This document shows, in pieces, positions 44,728 through 55,004 of a stretch of 64,000 nucleotides of DNA. The stretch is taken from the NCBI RefSeq assembly GCF_964253085.1, contig NZ_CAXUQH020000001.1:1550001-1614000 (forward strand). The letters run 5' to 3'. The translations under genes were made by a program, and so were the position numbers. Position 1 is the first letter of the stretch; each line of letters begins with the position of its first letter. This stretch comes from Paenibacillus_E sp964253085 (GTDB taxonomy: Bacteria > Bacillota > Bacilli > Paenibacillales > NBRC-103111). The notes beneath the pieces were generated by a model. It did no database searches. It had not been told where the DNA came from and saw only the letters and a program-made list of their open reading frames with translations.

Positions 44728-46206
44728 TCAGCGGGCTTCTGGTGTATGAACATCGGTCCCAGTATAGGGGCGCTTTTCAATCATGATCGTTAGTGCGAGT
44801 AGACCTACTAGACCAGCGATGATGAAAATGGGATACCAAGCCTTCGCTAACGAGCCGGCTTCCATGATCACTATCATCCCGATCGTAGGCAAAATTGGCT
44901 GTCCATAAGCCTTCCACCAGTCAAGCGGAAACTTTTCGTAGTAGAAAAATCCAATCATCGCGAGCGCGGAGACGGCCCATCCCCCTGTATAAATCCAAAC
45001 GGCCAAGACGGGACTTTCAGCCGCAATGAAGGGCACAATGGCAATGACGAAAATCCCAGCCACGATCATGACCCAGAAGTTGGCCTTCGTTTTGCCAATT
45101 CCCGCTAAAATGCTTCCGCCAAGACGACCTACGGAGGAGAATAAGACGCCTAAAGCCATCAGTCGAATATAAGCAGCGGAATCACCGGATGTGAAGCTTT
45201 CCCCGAATAGAAAACCGTTGATTTGATCGGGATATAAACAGATGAGCGCTGTCAGTGGATACAGAAAAATGTTGTTATACCGGACACAGCTCGTCCCACG
45301 GTGCTTGCTTTCTTTCAAATCCTGCGCGCTTTCGGCCACGAATGGGAAGGTGACAATCATGAATGCCCATGTAATGATGCCGATGAAGCCCGTTATACGG
45401 AATCCATTGGATAAATAACCGACAGCGATAACCGAACTGGAACCGACCATCATGACCAGAAAGGGTTGTTGGAATGCTTTGGCAATGTTCCCTGCCCAGG
45501 ACGGGAGACCATACGCCATCATGGTCCTCACCTCTTGCATAGGGATGCCACCGAACCATTTCGGATTATGCACACGTTCAACTTTCCAGCCAATAAAAAG
45601 AGCCGTCAGGATCGCCCCTACGCTCATCCACACTGAAATATTTTCGAGAAGGTTCAATGAGCCAATGGGCAATAAAACACCGACAACCGTACCAGAAGTG
45701 GCAAGTGTTGTCGTTATGACCATGAAGAAGGCTTGGACGCTGAAATCACGGTTTCCCGAGAAGGAAGCAACGCCAATATTGATGATGGAGTTGAAAATAA
45801 ACATGATCGAGCTTAGGATCAAGGCTCCTTTTAGCTCAGGCAAATGATAGAAATCCGCTAGATATGGAGCTAGTAAGGCGAACAGGAGTCCAAAGATAAT
45901 TCCGAATAGAGAGCTCCCGAACAACGCGACGCGAAAATTGGTTTGTACCGCCTGGGCCGGCTTCCTAGAAAAGGTATAAATTAGGGAGGAGTTGAATCCG
46001 ACATTGAGAAACAAAGAGGCCATACCGAAAATTTGCAATAAGAGATTCACTTGGCCGAATTTGGTAGGATCGTCCAATACACGAGCTAGAACGATGCTTC
46101 CCACTGTTTGGAGCATTTGATTAATGAAGAGACCGAGTACAATGATGGATACATTTCGAAGCAAAAATCGCTGCGTATCCGTTAACATGACATTCCGAAT
46201 CAGCAT
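44728..46206 (-). CDS. Polysaccharide flippase of the MOP superfamily (Wzx-like)
   Basis: 492-aa membrane protein with 12-14 predicted helices. RFLLRNVSIIVLGLFINQ and the VLARVLDDPTKFGQVNLLL segment fit lipid-linked oligosaccharide flippases. The likely start has AAAGGGG nine bases upstream; MLTDTQR at 46188 is an alternative. No glycosyltransferases are adjacent, so the exported glycan is unknown. Four 10-bp phased repeats lie upstream. Confidence 0.85.
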   Translation of the reverse strand: MLIRNVMLTDTQRFLLRNVSIIVLGLFINQMLQTVGSIVLARVLDDPTKFGQVNLLLQIFGMASLFLNVGFNSSLIYTFSRKPAQAVQTNFRVALFGSSLFGIIFGLLFALLAPYLADFYHLPELKGALILSSIMFIFNSIINIGVASFSGNRDFSVQAFFMVITTTLATSGTVVGVLLPIGSLNLLENISVWMSVGAILTALFIGWKVERVHNPKWFGGIPMQEVRTMMAYGLPSWAGNIAKAFQQPFLVMMVGSSSVIAVGYLSNGFRITGFIGIITWAFMIVTFPFVAESAQDLKESKHRGTSCVRYNNIFLYPLTALICLYPDQINGFLFGESFTSGDSAAYIRLMALGVLFSSVGRLGGSILAGIGKTKANFWVMIVAGIFVIAIVPFIAAESPVLAVWIYTGGWAVSALAMIGFFYYEKFPLDWWKAYGQPILPTIGMIVIMEAGSLAKAWYPIFIIAGLVGLLALTIMIEKRPYTGTDVHTPEAR

Positions 46207-46287
46207 GGGGGTAGCCCCTTTTCCCGTTAATAGGTCTTGTTATCCAAAGAGTAGCAGACCCCTAAGGTGTTGACAACCGAAGGAATA

Positions 46288-46327
46288 GAAGATAAACGGA
46301 GATAAATGGAGATATTCGGAGATTATA
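46288..46327. repeat. Four 10-bp direct repeats upstream of the flippase gene
   Basis: GAAGATAAAC, GGAGATAAAT, GGAGATATTC and GGAGATTATA follow each other without a gap at 46288, 46298, 46308 and 46318. A one-helical-turn period puts every copy on the same DNA face. Confidence 0.6.
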
Positions 46328-46357
46328 TGTTGCCTCGAATGGTTGAAAGAGTAATAC

Positions 46358-46423
46358 GGGGATTGCAAATCCCCTAGTATGTTAAACCTAAAATATGCCG
46401 GCAGGAAGATCTTCCCTGACGGC
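46358..46423. terminator. Two hairpins downstream of the minus-strand regulator gene
   Basis: Stem GCCGGCAGG/CCTGACGGC around GAAGATCTTC (46397-46423), and GGGGATT/AATCCCC around GCA (46358-46374). On the minus strand the first is followed by ATATTTTAG, so it is a modest terminator. Confidence 0.5.
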
Positions 46424-46428
46424 TTTTC

Positions 46429-48045
46429 TCATCCTTTTAACGCGGCAGCCTGCTTTTCTTGATACTCTCCAGGAGGCATGTGGAAGTGCTGCTTGAATAC
46501 ATGGGAGAAATGCTTGACACTTACATATCCAACTTTGTCCGATACTTCTACAATCTTCTCAGCAGGTCTTGCTCTTAGAAGCTTGGCGGCTTGCTCCATG
46601 CGCACTCTAGTTAAAAATTTAATATAAGATTCATTCACGCTTTTATGAAAAACATTGCTCAAGTAGCTTGCTGAAACGCCTATTTTATCTGCAATAATGG
46701 CGAGGGATATGGGCTCCGAATAGTGCGAATAGATGTATTCCTTGGCCTTAGCTACAAGGTCGTGCTCGTTCTCGTTCGTGGGTCTCGACATAGCATGCAG
46801 GTTGAAGGATTTGAGAATTTCATAAAAGATAAGCAGCACATCTTCCTTGGATGGTTCCTGTAGCGTGAAGCTTTCCAGCTTCCTAAGGATTGTCTGAGCC
46901 GTTTGTATCCCTTCATCTGTGAAGTTCGGATTCATGTCTGCCATGCATCTAATTAAGTGTACGCCATACCGGTAAACAACGGGAAGATGGTAGTTGTCCA
47001 TAAGCTCGGCATAATGCCGGACGGAAACCATGTAGTTCGTCTCACTACCATCAAGCAATCCAGATTGAATGGCCATCATGGTTTTATCCAGTTCTAGAAT
47101 GGAAGGCATTTCTGTACTTTCACCGCTGAAGGAGAAGCAGGAGTTGCCGCCATTTAACAGACGGCTCAGCAGCATCTTGTGCGCTTTGCGGTAAGAGGAG
47201 CTCAAGCGAAGTACATCGTTGACACAATTACCAATAGCACCAGTGATCGTAATACCCGTACTCCTATAGATCGCGTCAGCTACTTTCGCATGAATGACTC
47301 GGCATTGTTCAATCAGGTCATCTTGGTTCTCACCAGTTACAAGTATTATTGTATTTTCCTCTGAGTCGTAGAACACACGTCCTTCCTCCACAATCTCCGT
47401 TGCAATTTGTTGCAAAATATATTTAAATACAGGAATATCGGCATATGGAATAGATTTCCGAATGATCATATCTTCATCCAAAGAGAGGATCATCAGATTA
47501 CCTTCAGACTCGATTAAGCTCACCTTAAGACGGAAGAGAAGCGGGTAGAGTACTTTGATCTCAGCATAACTGTCTTCAATGACTGCTTTGAGGAAATTTT
47601 TGACCACATGATTTTTGGAATCCTCTGAGAGTATATGCATCGAGTGCTGGGTAAGCAGCTGACTTTTCTCTCTATCTAAATCTTTCATAATACGTTCGAG
47701 GACGACGCGCAGCTCATCCTTAACAATGGGCTTCAGTAAATATTCATTTACACCATAAGTAATGGCTTCCTTAGCAAAGGAAAATTCATCATGGCCTGAT
47801 AGGATGACTATTCTCGGACGAGGAGACTTTTGCGAGACGATTTTACATAAAGTCAGGCCGTCCATGACGGGCATTTTAATATCGGTGAGGATTAAATCAA
47901 CGGCATATTGATCAAGAAGCTCGAGCGCTTCCTTGCCATCCGAGGCGACATGTACAACCTCCCACTGGGCATTAATCTGCGGAATAGTTAGCTTCAGATA
48001 ATCTCTAGTAAGCGACTCATCGTCGACTACGAGCATTTTATACAT
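46429..48045 (-). CDS. YesN-type response regulator with AraC-family domain
   Basis: 538-aa regulator. Receiver domain with phospho-acceptor Asp55 in LILTDIKMP and YLLKP; long central region; AraC helix-turn-helix pair at about 435-535 (VSASYLSNVFHKS, VFKQHFHMPPGEYQ). Its start overlaps the kinase stop by 8 nt, so the two are translationally coupled. The pair is transcribed away from the dextran/cyclo-isomaltooligosaccharide genes and presumably activates them. Confidence 0.92.
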   Translation of the reverse strand: MYKMLVVDDESLTRDYLKLTIPQINAQWEVVHVASDGKEALELLDQYAVDLILTDIKMPVMDGLTLCKIVSQKSPRPRIVILSGHDEFSFAKEAITYGVNEYLLKPIVKDELRVVLERIMKDLDREKSQLLTQHSMHILSEDSKNHVVKNFLKAVIEDSYAEIKVLYPLLFRLKVSLIESEGNLMILSLDEDMIIRKSIPYADIPVFKYILQQIATEIVEEGRVFYDSEENTIILVTGENQDDLIEQCRVIHAKVADAIYRSTGITITGAIGNCVNDVLRLSSSYRKAHKMLLSRLLNGGNSCFSFSGESTEMPSILELDKTMMAIQSGLLDGSETNYMVSVRHYAELMDNYHLPVVYRYGVHLIRCMADMNPNFTDEGIQTAQTILRKLESFTLQEPSKEDVLLIFYEILKSFNLHAMSRPTNENEHDLVAKAKEYIYSHYSEPISLAIIADKIGVSASYLSNVFHKSVNESYIKFLTRVRMEQAAKLLRARPAEKIVEVSDKVGYVSVKHFSHVFKQHFHMPPGEYQEKQAAALKG

Positions 48046-49852
48046 GCGGCTTCTCCCTTCTAACGTCTAGTTTGGGTAAAATGATCGTGACGCACGTACC
48101 TACATCTGGCGTACTATCAATCGTAAGTCCATACTCCGTCCCATACTTCAGCTTGATCCGCTTATTCACATTGACAAGTCCGACTCCCGTACTTGCCCGA
48201 TTAGGTAAACCTTGGAGATCCTCGTTATAAACCAATGATTCCACACGTTCCCGTAGTTTTGCCAGCTTATCGGCATCTATCCCTTTTCCATTATCGCGAA
48301 CATAGAAATAGAGATTAGTATCATCTTCCTCACTATAAATGTGTATGACCGTTTTCTCTTTCTTCATCTCGCACCCATGAATAACAGCATTCTCAACGGC
48401 AGGTTGCAGGAGCAGCGCAGGAATATAATAACTGTTAAGCGAATTAGCAATAGTAATTGTATATGCAAGCCGTCCGTCAAATCTGCTGCGTTGAATACTG
48501 AGGTAAGCCTCCAATAAGCTGACTTCCTGCCCAATCGTGATTTCCTTATCCCAGGTCGTCATACCCCTTAGGAGGGAACTAAGCTTGTTAATTTGGTCGA
48601 CGGCTTGCTCCTCTCTGCCGCTCTGCATCAGAAGGGAGATCATATTGAGTGTGTTGAAAATAAAATGAGGTCTAATCTGATTGAACAATGCTTTGATTTG
48701 CGCTTCCTTTTGCAGGAACTTAGCCTCATACACTTCTCTGACAAGTTTCGTGTTCTCTTCGAGCATCTCTTGAATGCGGTGAACCATCTCATTAAAGGAG
48801 GACCCTAGGTAGCCAATTTCATCATGCCTGTGGTTCGGGAAGGTGACGGATAAATTGCCATGATCAATCTCTTTCATTAGCTTAACAATGGTTAGCAACG
48901 GATTGAGATATCTTTTGATGAAGAAGAAATAGACAAGAATAGCGAGAAAGGAGCTAATAATCGCCATTAAAAATGCGATGTTTCTTGTTTTGATGGCATT
49001 GTGATTGAGCTCGGCAATGGCGTTTACGGCAACAACGGTCCAGTTAGCTCGTGAAATGGGAGTGGCATTAAGCAGATAGTTCTCATTATCCAACCGGATC
49101 GTTGTCTTAGAATGGCTGGTTTTCAGCATAGTTTGATAGAGGTCCAGTTCATGACCGCCTTTGACATTGGAAAATATAAGATTATGATCTGCATCCACAA
49201 TGAAGAGCCCGCCTTTGCTGCCCATGTTCACTTTATTGCCAATGGCTTCAATACCGCTGTAATTGGCATCCACCTTAATAATGCCGATAATTTTCTCCGT
49301 ATCCTTAGTGCTGCGAAGCTGCCGTACGATCGAGAAGACCTTATTCTTCGGGTTCTTAATAATTTGCTGCATATGCGCGGGGACGAAGATAGACTCTTGT
49401 GTTGAAAGCGCTTCCGTATACCAATTGAAGTTGTGGAAATCGACCTTTGAATCGATGTTGGTCTGCACCCTGCCGCTCGAGTATGCCGTATCCGTTAGTA
49501 CAAAAACAGTAAGAATATCATTTCTTGGAATGATCATAATCTCATCCAGAAAATCTTCAATCGTACGAGTCTTCTTGAGTTGTTCGATCTCTGAATCGGG
49601 GTGAGTAGTTTCAAGTGCGGCCATCACGGCCGAATTTCGGTAAGGGGCGACTGATAAACGCGATAAGTCGTCGAGATAATTGTCGATGTTCAGAGAGGCT
49701 TGCTCGATAATTTGCTGAACCCTTTCGGTGGACTGATTCTCGAAGTCTTTGGTGTACTGATGATAAGAGACGAAGGAAACTAGGATCACGGAAAATAGAA
49801 TTAATAGGCCAGTCATGATTAGCAGCTTGAACTTAATGCTCCATTTCTTCAT
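48038..49852 (-). CDS. YesM-type sensor histidine kinase
   Basis: 604-aa membrane kinase. TM1 (about 10-32), a large extracellular dCache-like sensor, TM2 (about 288-310), HAMP, His_kinase domain with phospho-acceptor His396 in IRPHFIFNTLN, HATPase with N-box QPAVENAVIHG and VRDNGKGID. Start chosen at 49852 because GGGAGG is seven bases upstream; an in-frame ATG at 49876 would include that ribosome site. Divergent from the binding protein at 50034, about 180 nt away. Confidence 0.92.
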   Translation of the reverse strand: MKKWSIKFKLLIMTGLLILFSVILVSFVSYHQYTKDFENQSTERVQQIIEQASLNIDNYLDDLSRLSVAPYRNSAVMAALETTHPDSEIEQLKKTRTIEDFLDEIMIIPRNDILTVFVLTDTAYSSGRVQTNIDSKVDFHNFNWYTEALSTQESIFVPAHMQQIIKNPKNKVFSIVRQLRSTKDTEKIIGIIKVDANYSGIEAIGNKVNMGSKGGLFIVDADHNLIFSNVKGGHELDLYQTMLKTSHSKTTIRLDNENYLLNATPISRANWTVVAVNAIAELNHNAIKTRNIAFLMAIISSFLAILVYFFFIKRYLNPLLTIVKLMKEIDHGNLSVTFPNHRHDEIGYLGSSFNEMVHRIQEMLEENTKLVREVYEAKFLQKEAQIKALFNQIRPHFIFNTLNMISLLMQSGREEQAVDQINKLSSLLRGMTTWDKEITIGQEVSLLEAYLSIQRSRFDGRLAYTITIANSLNSYYIPALLLQPAVENAVIHGCEMKKEKTVIHIYSEEDDTNLYFYVRDNGKGIDADKLAKLRERVESLVYNEDLQGLPNRASTGVGLVNVNKRIKLKYGTEYGLTIDSTPDVGTCVTIILPKLDVRREKPHV

Positions 49853-50033
49853 TCCATTACCTCCCTCTATGCCCAATATATCACATCAGGTTCAGTAACA
49901 TCAGCACTTCTAAAAAAACCGCACTCCAATCAAGAAAATTGAGGTCTTAACGAATGATTGGATTGAAAGTAAGATGAAATAGAAGGAACTGTTTACAAAG
50001 TTTTCTTATGTGAGACAAAAGGGAGGAAACAAC

Positions 50034-51377
50034 GTGTTAAACAGAGCGCTATCCATGGTCATGTGTTTCTCAGTTATTTTGGGTATTGCCGCAGGATGCG
50101 GAACCAAGGAAGAGGTAAAACCGTCGGCGACCATAAGCAGCGAACCGGCCAAAGCAACAGAGAAACCAGTAGAGAAACCGAAGGAAGTCGTCACACTAAA
50201 GTTTTTGACAGGTAAAGTAGAAACGGTAGATTTAGTTAATCAAATGATCGCCAAGTTTCAAACAGAGAATCCAGGTATCAAAGTAGAGCAGGAATATCAG
50301 AAGGATGCCAGCAATGTGATCAAGATCAAGTTCGCTTCCGGTGATGTACCTGATATCACTACGGTCGTTAGCCAAGATTACATTGATCAAGGAAAATACC
50401 TCGACTTATCGAACGCTGCCTTCTGGTCGAGAGTGCTGCCGGCTGTCAAAGATTTGAATACGGATATTAAAACGGGCAAGCAGTTCTCGGCAGCAGCAAC
50501 AGTTACAATGGGCGGTATATTTTACAACAAGCAAATTTTCTCTGAATTAGGCTTAAAGGAAGCACTCACATGGGCTGATTTCAAAACAAACTTGAAAACA
50601 ATCAAAGACAAGAAAAAAGGCGTCGTACCGATGTTCTTGCCTGGTAAAGAAGCATGGTCGATGGGACATTTGATCGAATTTATGGCTCATGGCATCATCA
50701 AGCAGCAGTATGGTGTTTATGAATCACGCAAAGCGTTCATTAACAACGATGGGGCAAAACTTGCGTTTGATGCCCCAGGCGGCAGTATGGAGACCTTCGC
50801 TGCTCGAATCATGGAGCTTAAGAATGAAGGGTTGATCAATGCGGATGCCTTGACGGCTACCTATGATAATGAAAAAGAGGATTTTGTTGCCGGAAAAGCA
50901 GCCATGTTCAGCCAAGGCATGTGGGTACTGGGCGATCTGCTCAAGATCAATCCGGATTTTGCTAAAAATATTGGCTTCAGCCCATTCCCTGCTTTACAAG
51001 ATGGAGGTAAGCCAGTCGTATTATCCGCCGAGGATTCCAAGTATGCGATCACTTCTGCATCCAAGCATCCGGAAGAGGCTAAGAAATTCCTTGATTTCCT
51101 CTTCAAGGCGGAGAATCTAAAGTCATACAGTGAAGCGATTAAATCGCCTTCCGCCTTCACCGATGTGAAAGCTGATTGGGGCCCGCTGCAAGATCAAGCA
51201 ACGCAAGCACTAAAAACAGGTGTGAACATTGCCTTCACAGATACACCTTCTGGCTTCTCGGGCGATGATGTTGGCCGTATGGTGCAAGAGTTGATTGCCG
51301 GCAAATATAAGACACCAGCTGATTTCGCTAAGACGTACAAGGAGACGTGGGACAAAGGCTGGAAAGCTTCTAAGTAA
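50034..51377 (+). CDS. Sugar ABC transporter binding lipoprotein (dextran/CI locus)
   Basis: 447-aa lipoprotein with lipobox GIAAGC (Cys22) and a charged Lys/Glu/Pro linker. FASGDVPDITTVVSQDY is the family-1 binding-protein strand motif. The start is GTG at 50034, preceded seven bases earlier by AAGGGAGG; a GTG at 50010 would include the ribosome site. Likely ligand, from context: isomalto-oligosaccharides or cyclic isomalto-oligosaccharides. Confidence 0.9.
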   Translation: MLNRALSMVMCFSVILGIAAGCGTKEEVKPSATISSEPAKATEKPVEKPKEVVTLKFLTGKVETVDLVNQMIAKFQTENPGIKVEQEYQKDASNVIKIKFASGDVPDITTVVSQDYIDQGKYLDLSNAAFWSRVLPAVKDLNTDIKTGKQFSAAATVTMGGIFYNKQIFSELGLKEALTWADFKTNLKTIKDKKKGVVPMFLPGKEAWSMGHLIEFMAHGIIKQQYGVYESRKAFINNDGAKLAFDAPGGSMETFAARIMELKNEGLINADALTATYDNEKEDFVAGKAAMFSQGMWVLGDLLKINPDFAKNIGFSPFPALQDGGKPVVLSAEDSKYAITSASKHPEEAKKFLDFLFKAENLKSYSEAIKSPSAFTDVKADWGPLQDQATQALKTGVNIAFTDTPSGFSGDDVGRMVQELIAGKYKTPADFAKTYKETWDKGWKASK

Positions 51378-51393
51378 ATAGAATGAACTTGCG

Positions 51394-51427
51394 AAAAGGG
51401 AAGGATCACCGATCTCTTCCCTTTTTC
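51394..51427 (+). terminator. Terminator/attenuator after the binding-protein gene
   Basis: Arms AAAAGGGAAG and CTTCCCTTTTT with GATC/GATC inside, ACC loop. Partial termination would keep the binding protein in excess of the permeases. Confidence 0.8.
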
Positions 51428-51466
51428 ACTAGCCGTTCATACATTCGGGTTTAGGAGAGGATTGCA

Positions 51467-52348
51467 ATGTATCTCTTGCGCATCATTAATACCAATCTGC
51501 ACAAATTTATGGCAGTACCTGCCATCCTATTATTCGCGATGTTCTTCATATACCCACTCACACAGGGGATAGGAATTAGCTTAACGAATTGGAACGGTGT
51601 GTCCCAAGCTGAATTTGTCGGGCTGCATAATTTCATCGATTTCTTCCATGATGATAGAGCCAAGCACGATCTGTACAATACACTGTTTTTTGCGCTCGGA
51701 AGTGCGCCGCTGCTCAATATTTTCGGACTCGTGTACGCGCTTATTTTGGATCGGAATTTTAAGGGGAAGGGCGTAGTAAGAGCCATCGTATATTTGCCGG
51801 CAGTCATTAGTCCATTGATTATGGGGTACGTTTGGTATTTTATTTTACAGCCGAGAAGAGGCTTTCTCTATCATATTTTGGAGAATATGAACTTAGGATT
51901 TATGAACACGAATTGGCTTGGCGATAGTTCATCTGCGTTGAAGGTACTCGTGTTGGTCAACGTCTGGCAGTTCGTAGGTATGACTATGATTATTTATCTG
52001 GCTGGGCTTCAATCCATACCGGCAGAGTTATATGAATCCAGCAAAATCGATGGAGCTGGTTACTTTGCCACCTTACGCTCTATCACCATTCCATTGCTTT
52101 ACCCGGCTATCCAAATCAATGTCGTGACGAATATCATAGGCTCCTTGAGTGTATTTGAAATTATTGTCGCCTTAACAGACGGGGGGCCCGGTTACAGCAC
52201 GGAATCTTTAAGTATTTATATTTTGCGCATGCTGTATGGCAGTTTCACAGGGTATTCAACGGCAGTGGCGTTAATTTTATTTGTCGTCATTGTGATTCCT
52301 GTAATCATCTTTATGCGCTTAACGAAATCCAGAGAGATTGAGATGTGA
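51467..52348 (+). CDS. Sugar ABC transporter permease (MalF-like)
   Basis: 293-aa membrane subunit, six helices. EAA loop YESSKIDGAGYFATL deviates from the usual EAA (ESS), as in several Paenibacillus permeases. TTAGGAGAGG lies upstream of the ATG. It ends just before the second permease's ribosome site. Confidence 0.9.
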   Translation: MYLLRIINTNLHKFMAVPAILLFAMFFIYPLTQGIGISLTNWNGVSQAEFVGLHNFIDFFHDDRAKHDLYNTLFFALGSAPLLNIFGLVYALILDRNFKGKGVVRAIVYLPAVISPLIMGYVWYFILQPRRGFLYHILENMNLGFMNTNWLGDSSSALKVLVLVNVWQFVGMTMIIYLAGLQSIPAELYESSKIDGAGYFATLRSITIPLLYPAIQINVVTNIIGSLSVFEIIVALTDGGPGYSTESLSIYILRMLYGSFTGYSTAVALILFVVIVIPVIIFMRLTKSREIEM

Positions 52349-52358
52349 GGAGAAGGCG

Positions 52359-53183
52359 ATGCGAAACTCAACACTTAGGCTAGGGAAATATATCGTCGTA
52401 ACGCTCATGGTCCTCTTATCGCTCATTCCATTCTATGCACTGCTGTATTTATCGCTGAACACGCCGTCCAGCTCCTTCTTCGATGGCAACATCCTGCTGC
52501 CGGATTTTCATTGGGCTAACTACGTGAACGCTTGGAAAATATCCAAAATTGGCAATGCCATTGTAAATTCGCTGATCATTACCGTAGGATCTGTGGCTAT
52601 TATCGTACTGTTCGCAAGTGCAGCAGGCTATTCCATTGCTCGTTTTAACAGTCGATTTAATCGGATTGTCTTTCAACTGCTCTTACTTTGTATGATGATT
52701 CCCGCCATTATTATTACGGTTCCCCTATACACCTTGATGAAATCGATTGGCGGTATTAATACGCATTGGGCGATGATTCTTCTTACCGCAGCTACTGCTT
52801 TGCCGTTATCAGTCTTTCTCTATGCCAGCTTTATTAAGCAGCTTCCCAGAGAGGTTGAGGAGTCTGCGATTATGGATGGGTGCACCTATTTTACTGCATT
52901 TTGGCGAATAACTTTTCATTTTGTTAAGCCGGTAACCGCTGCTGTTGTGATTTTATCGGGACTTGGGATATGGAACAATTACGGTCAGGCGGTCTTTTTC
53001 CTGCAAAGTCAGACGATGCATACCGTCCCCCTCGCCATCTCCATTTTTTTTCAAAAATATGGCGCACAGTGGAATTTAATGGCCGCCGCCGCAGTGATTG
53101 GGCTCGCTCCAGCTGTACTCGCGTTTCTTATTTTCCAAAAATATTTTATTAAAGGCATCACGGCAGGTGCATTGAAGGGATGA
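52359..53183 (+). CDS. Sugar ABC transporter permease (MalG-like)
   Basis: 274-aa partner permease. ATG at 52359 has GGAG seven bases upstream; the longer frame from TTG 52338 overlaps the previous gene. EAA-loop position reads VEESAIMDGCTYFTAF. C-terminus KYFIKGITAGALKG is typical. Its stop overlaps the GH66 start (ATGA). Confidence 0.9.
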   Translation: MRNSTLRLGKYIVVTLMVLLSLIPFYALLYLSLNTPSSSFFDGNILLPDFHWANYVNAWKISKIGNAIVNSLIITVGSVAIIVLFASAAGYSIARFNSRFNRIVFQLLLLCMMIPAIIITVPLYTLMKSIGGINTHWAMILLTAATALPLSVFLYASFIKQLPREVEESAIMDGCTYFTAFWRITFHFVKPVTAAVVILSGLGIWNNYGQAVFFLQSQTMHTVPLAISIFFQKYGAQWNLMAAAAVIGLAPAVLAFLIFQKYFIKGITAGALKG

Positions 53184-54901
53184 GAAGAGTGAAGCCATAT
53201 ATCCATGATGTTTATCCGGTAAAAGCACAGTTCCTGCGAAATCAACCGATCTCCATTGCCGTTGAGTTAGATCTTCCATTTGCATTGGATGACGGGCAAG
53301 TTGAATTGGAAGCGAAAATTTACGATTTGAACCTGGAGATTGAAGTCTATCGTCACAAGATTGGAAGATCAGGTCCTGGACAGCAAACCATCCAGTTGAT
53401 GATTAGCCCTAAGGATGTAACGTTTAAAGGCTATGGAGTTGATGTTCATTTGTATTTGAAGGAGGAATGGCTCCAGGTAAGTTCTACCTCATTCGATGTG
53501 GTTACGAACTGGAGACAATCGCCAAGATATGGATTTCTAAGCGACTTTCACCCGAATGAAGCTGGCGACAGTGAAGATATCAAGCAAATGACCAAGCTTC
53601 ACATCAATCTCGTACAATTCTACGATTGGATGTATCGTCATGATGATCTGGTAGCCAAGGTAGAAGTCTACTCCGATTTAATGGGCAAGGTGTCCAGCCG
53701 AAAGGTGATTCAAGAGAAGATTGACCTGTGTCACAGCTTCGGCATGAAGGCGATTGCTTATGGCGCTGTATATGCGGCAAGTCGAGAGTTTTATGAACAG
53801 CACCCCGATTGGGCACTTTATGGCAGCAATGGAAAGGTTCTCGATTTTATTCACATTTTTTACTTGATGAACATAGCTGAAGAGTCACCTTGGCATTACC
53901 ATATCATTGAGCAGTATAAGCGGACGATTGAGGAGTTGCAATTTGATGGTATTCACATGGATACGTATGGTTCACCGAAAATAGCCATATCCAAGCTAGC
54001 TAATGAGGATAAGATTGTGAGGCTGGATGAGCACTTTCCGGTACTGATCAATAACACTCGGATGACGCTGCAGCGAAGTATAGATGACTTATGCTTGATT
54101 TTTAATAATGTGGGGAATTGGCCGGTTGACACGGTTGCGCGCGCTGAACAGGATGTTATTTATATTGAAGTTTGGAAACCTTATGAGCGGTATCATCATA
54201 TCGTTCAAATCTTACGCTGGGCGCAGCAATACGGTGAGGGGAAGCCGGTGATATTAGCAGCTTATTTAAAGCCCTTCATGGAGACAGGTGATGCATCCAT
54301 GGACAGAGCAAACCATGCTGCACTGATTCTAACGGCAGTGATCTCGGCCAGTGGCGGTTACCATTTGCTGTTGGGTGAGAATAAAGGTGTGCTAACCCAA
54401 GGCTATTATGTGGATCATTCTAAGTTGTCTGATTCCTTCTTCCGAGACATTCGATTGTATTACGATTTCATCATCAGGTATGCTACTGTCCTGTTTGACC
54501 CAGAGTTAAGGGACGTTTCGATGACACATGTGGATGGCGATAATCTTGAATATGTTTTCGAAAAGGTTTCATACAGTACTTACGGTGAAGCGAACAAGGT
54601 TTGGACACTAATCAAAGAAAAGCCGGGACTGAAAGTGGTGAACCTGATTAACCTTTGTGGTGTATCAGACGATTACTGGAATACAGGGAAGGAAAAACCA
54701 ACTCCGCAGAATGATTTTTCATTAACTATTTTGCTTGAATCGAATGTGAAATCGGTCTTTATTTCGACTCCGGATGACGAGATGGGGAGGCCGCAGCAAG
54801 CACAATACGAGATAGAGGATAGAGATCGCGGCAAAACACTCGTCTTGACAATCCCTCACCTTGATATATGGACTTTAGTGGTTATTGAGCTTGTACAATA
54901 A
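53180..54901 (+). CDS. Cytoplasmic GH66 enzyme (dextranase/CI-hydrolase type)
   Basis: 573 aa, no signal peptide. N-terminal Ig-like domain, then the GH66 barrel: YGFLSDF and QFYDWMYRH, nucleophile Asp261 in DGIHMDTYG, acid/base Glu330 in YIEVW. It lacks the CBM35 insert of CITases and so resembles GH66 dextranases. Overlap with the permease gene ties it to import. Most likely it opens or cleaves imported cyclic or linear isomalto-oligosaccharides; transglycosylation cannot be excluded. Confidence 0.88.
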   Translation: MRRVKPYIHDVYPVKAQFLRNQPISIAVELDLPFALDDGQVELEAKIYDLNLEIEVYRHKIGRSGPGQQTIQLMISPKDVTFKGYGVDVHLYLKEEWLQVSSTSFDVVTNWRQSPRYGFLSDFHPNEAGDSEDIKQMTKLHINLVQFYDWMYRHDDLVAKVEVYSDLMGKVSSRKVIQEKIDLCHSFGMKAIAYGAVYAASREFYEQHPDWALYGSNGKVLDFIHIFYLMNIAEESPWHYHIIEQYKRTIEELQFDGIHMDTYGSPKIAISKLANEDKIVRLDEHFPVLINNTRMTLQRSIDDLCLIFNNVGNWPVDTVARAEQDVIYIEVWKPYERYHHIVQILRWAQQYGEGKPVILAAYLKPFMETGDASMDRANHAALILTAVISASGGYHLLLGENKGVLTQGYYVDHSKLSDSFFRDIRLYYDFIIRYATVLFDPELRDVSMTHVDGDNLEYVFEKVSYSTYGEANKVWTLIKEKPGLKVVNLINLCGVSDDYWNTGKEKPTPQNDFSLTILLESNVKSVFISTPDDEMGRPQQAQYEIEDRDRGKTLVLTIPHLDIWTLVVIELVQ

Positions 54902-54909
54902 AAATACGT

Positions 54910-54931
54910 ACCTTAATAGCAATATTAAGGT
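54910..54931 (+). terminator. Weak hairpin after the cytoplasmic GH66 gene
   Basis: Perfect nine-base arms ACCTTAATA/TATTAAGGT around GCAA, but only GTTTC follows. Confidence 0.4.
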
Positions 54932-55004
54932 GTTTCAAGTGCAATCAGATGGGTTTACAATAAAGCTGTAACAAAGCTACCACTTCAATTTATGAAAGAC
55001 TAGC

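Noticed and set aside
49385..49405. cre-like sequence TGAAAGCGCTTCCG
   Set aside because: It lies about 450 nt inside the kinase coding region and misses the consensus at two of the outer positions.
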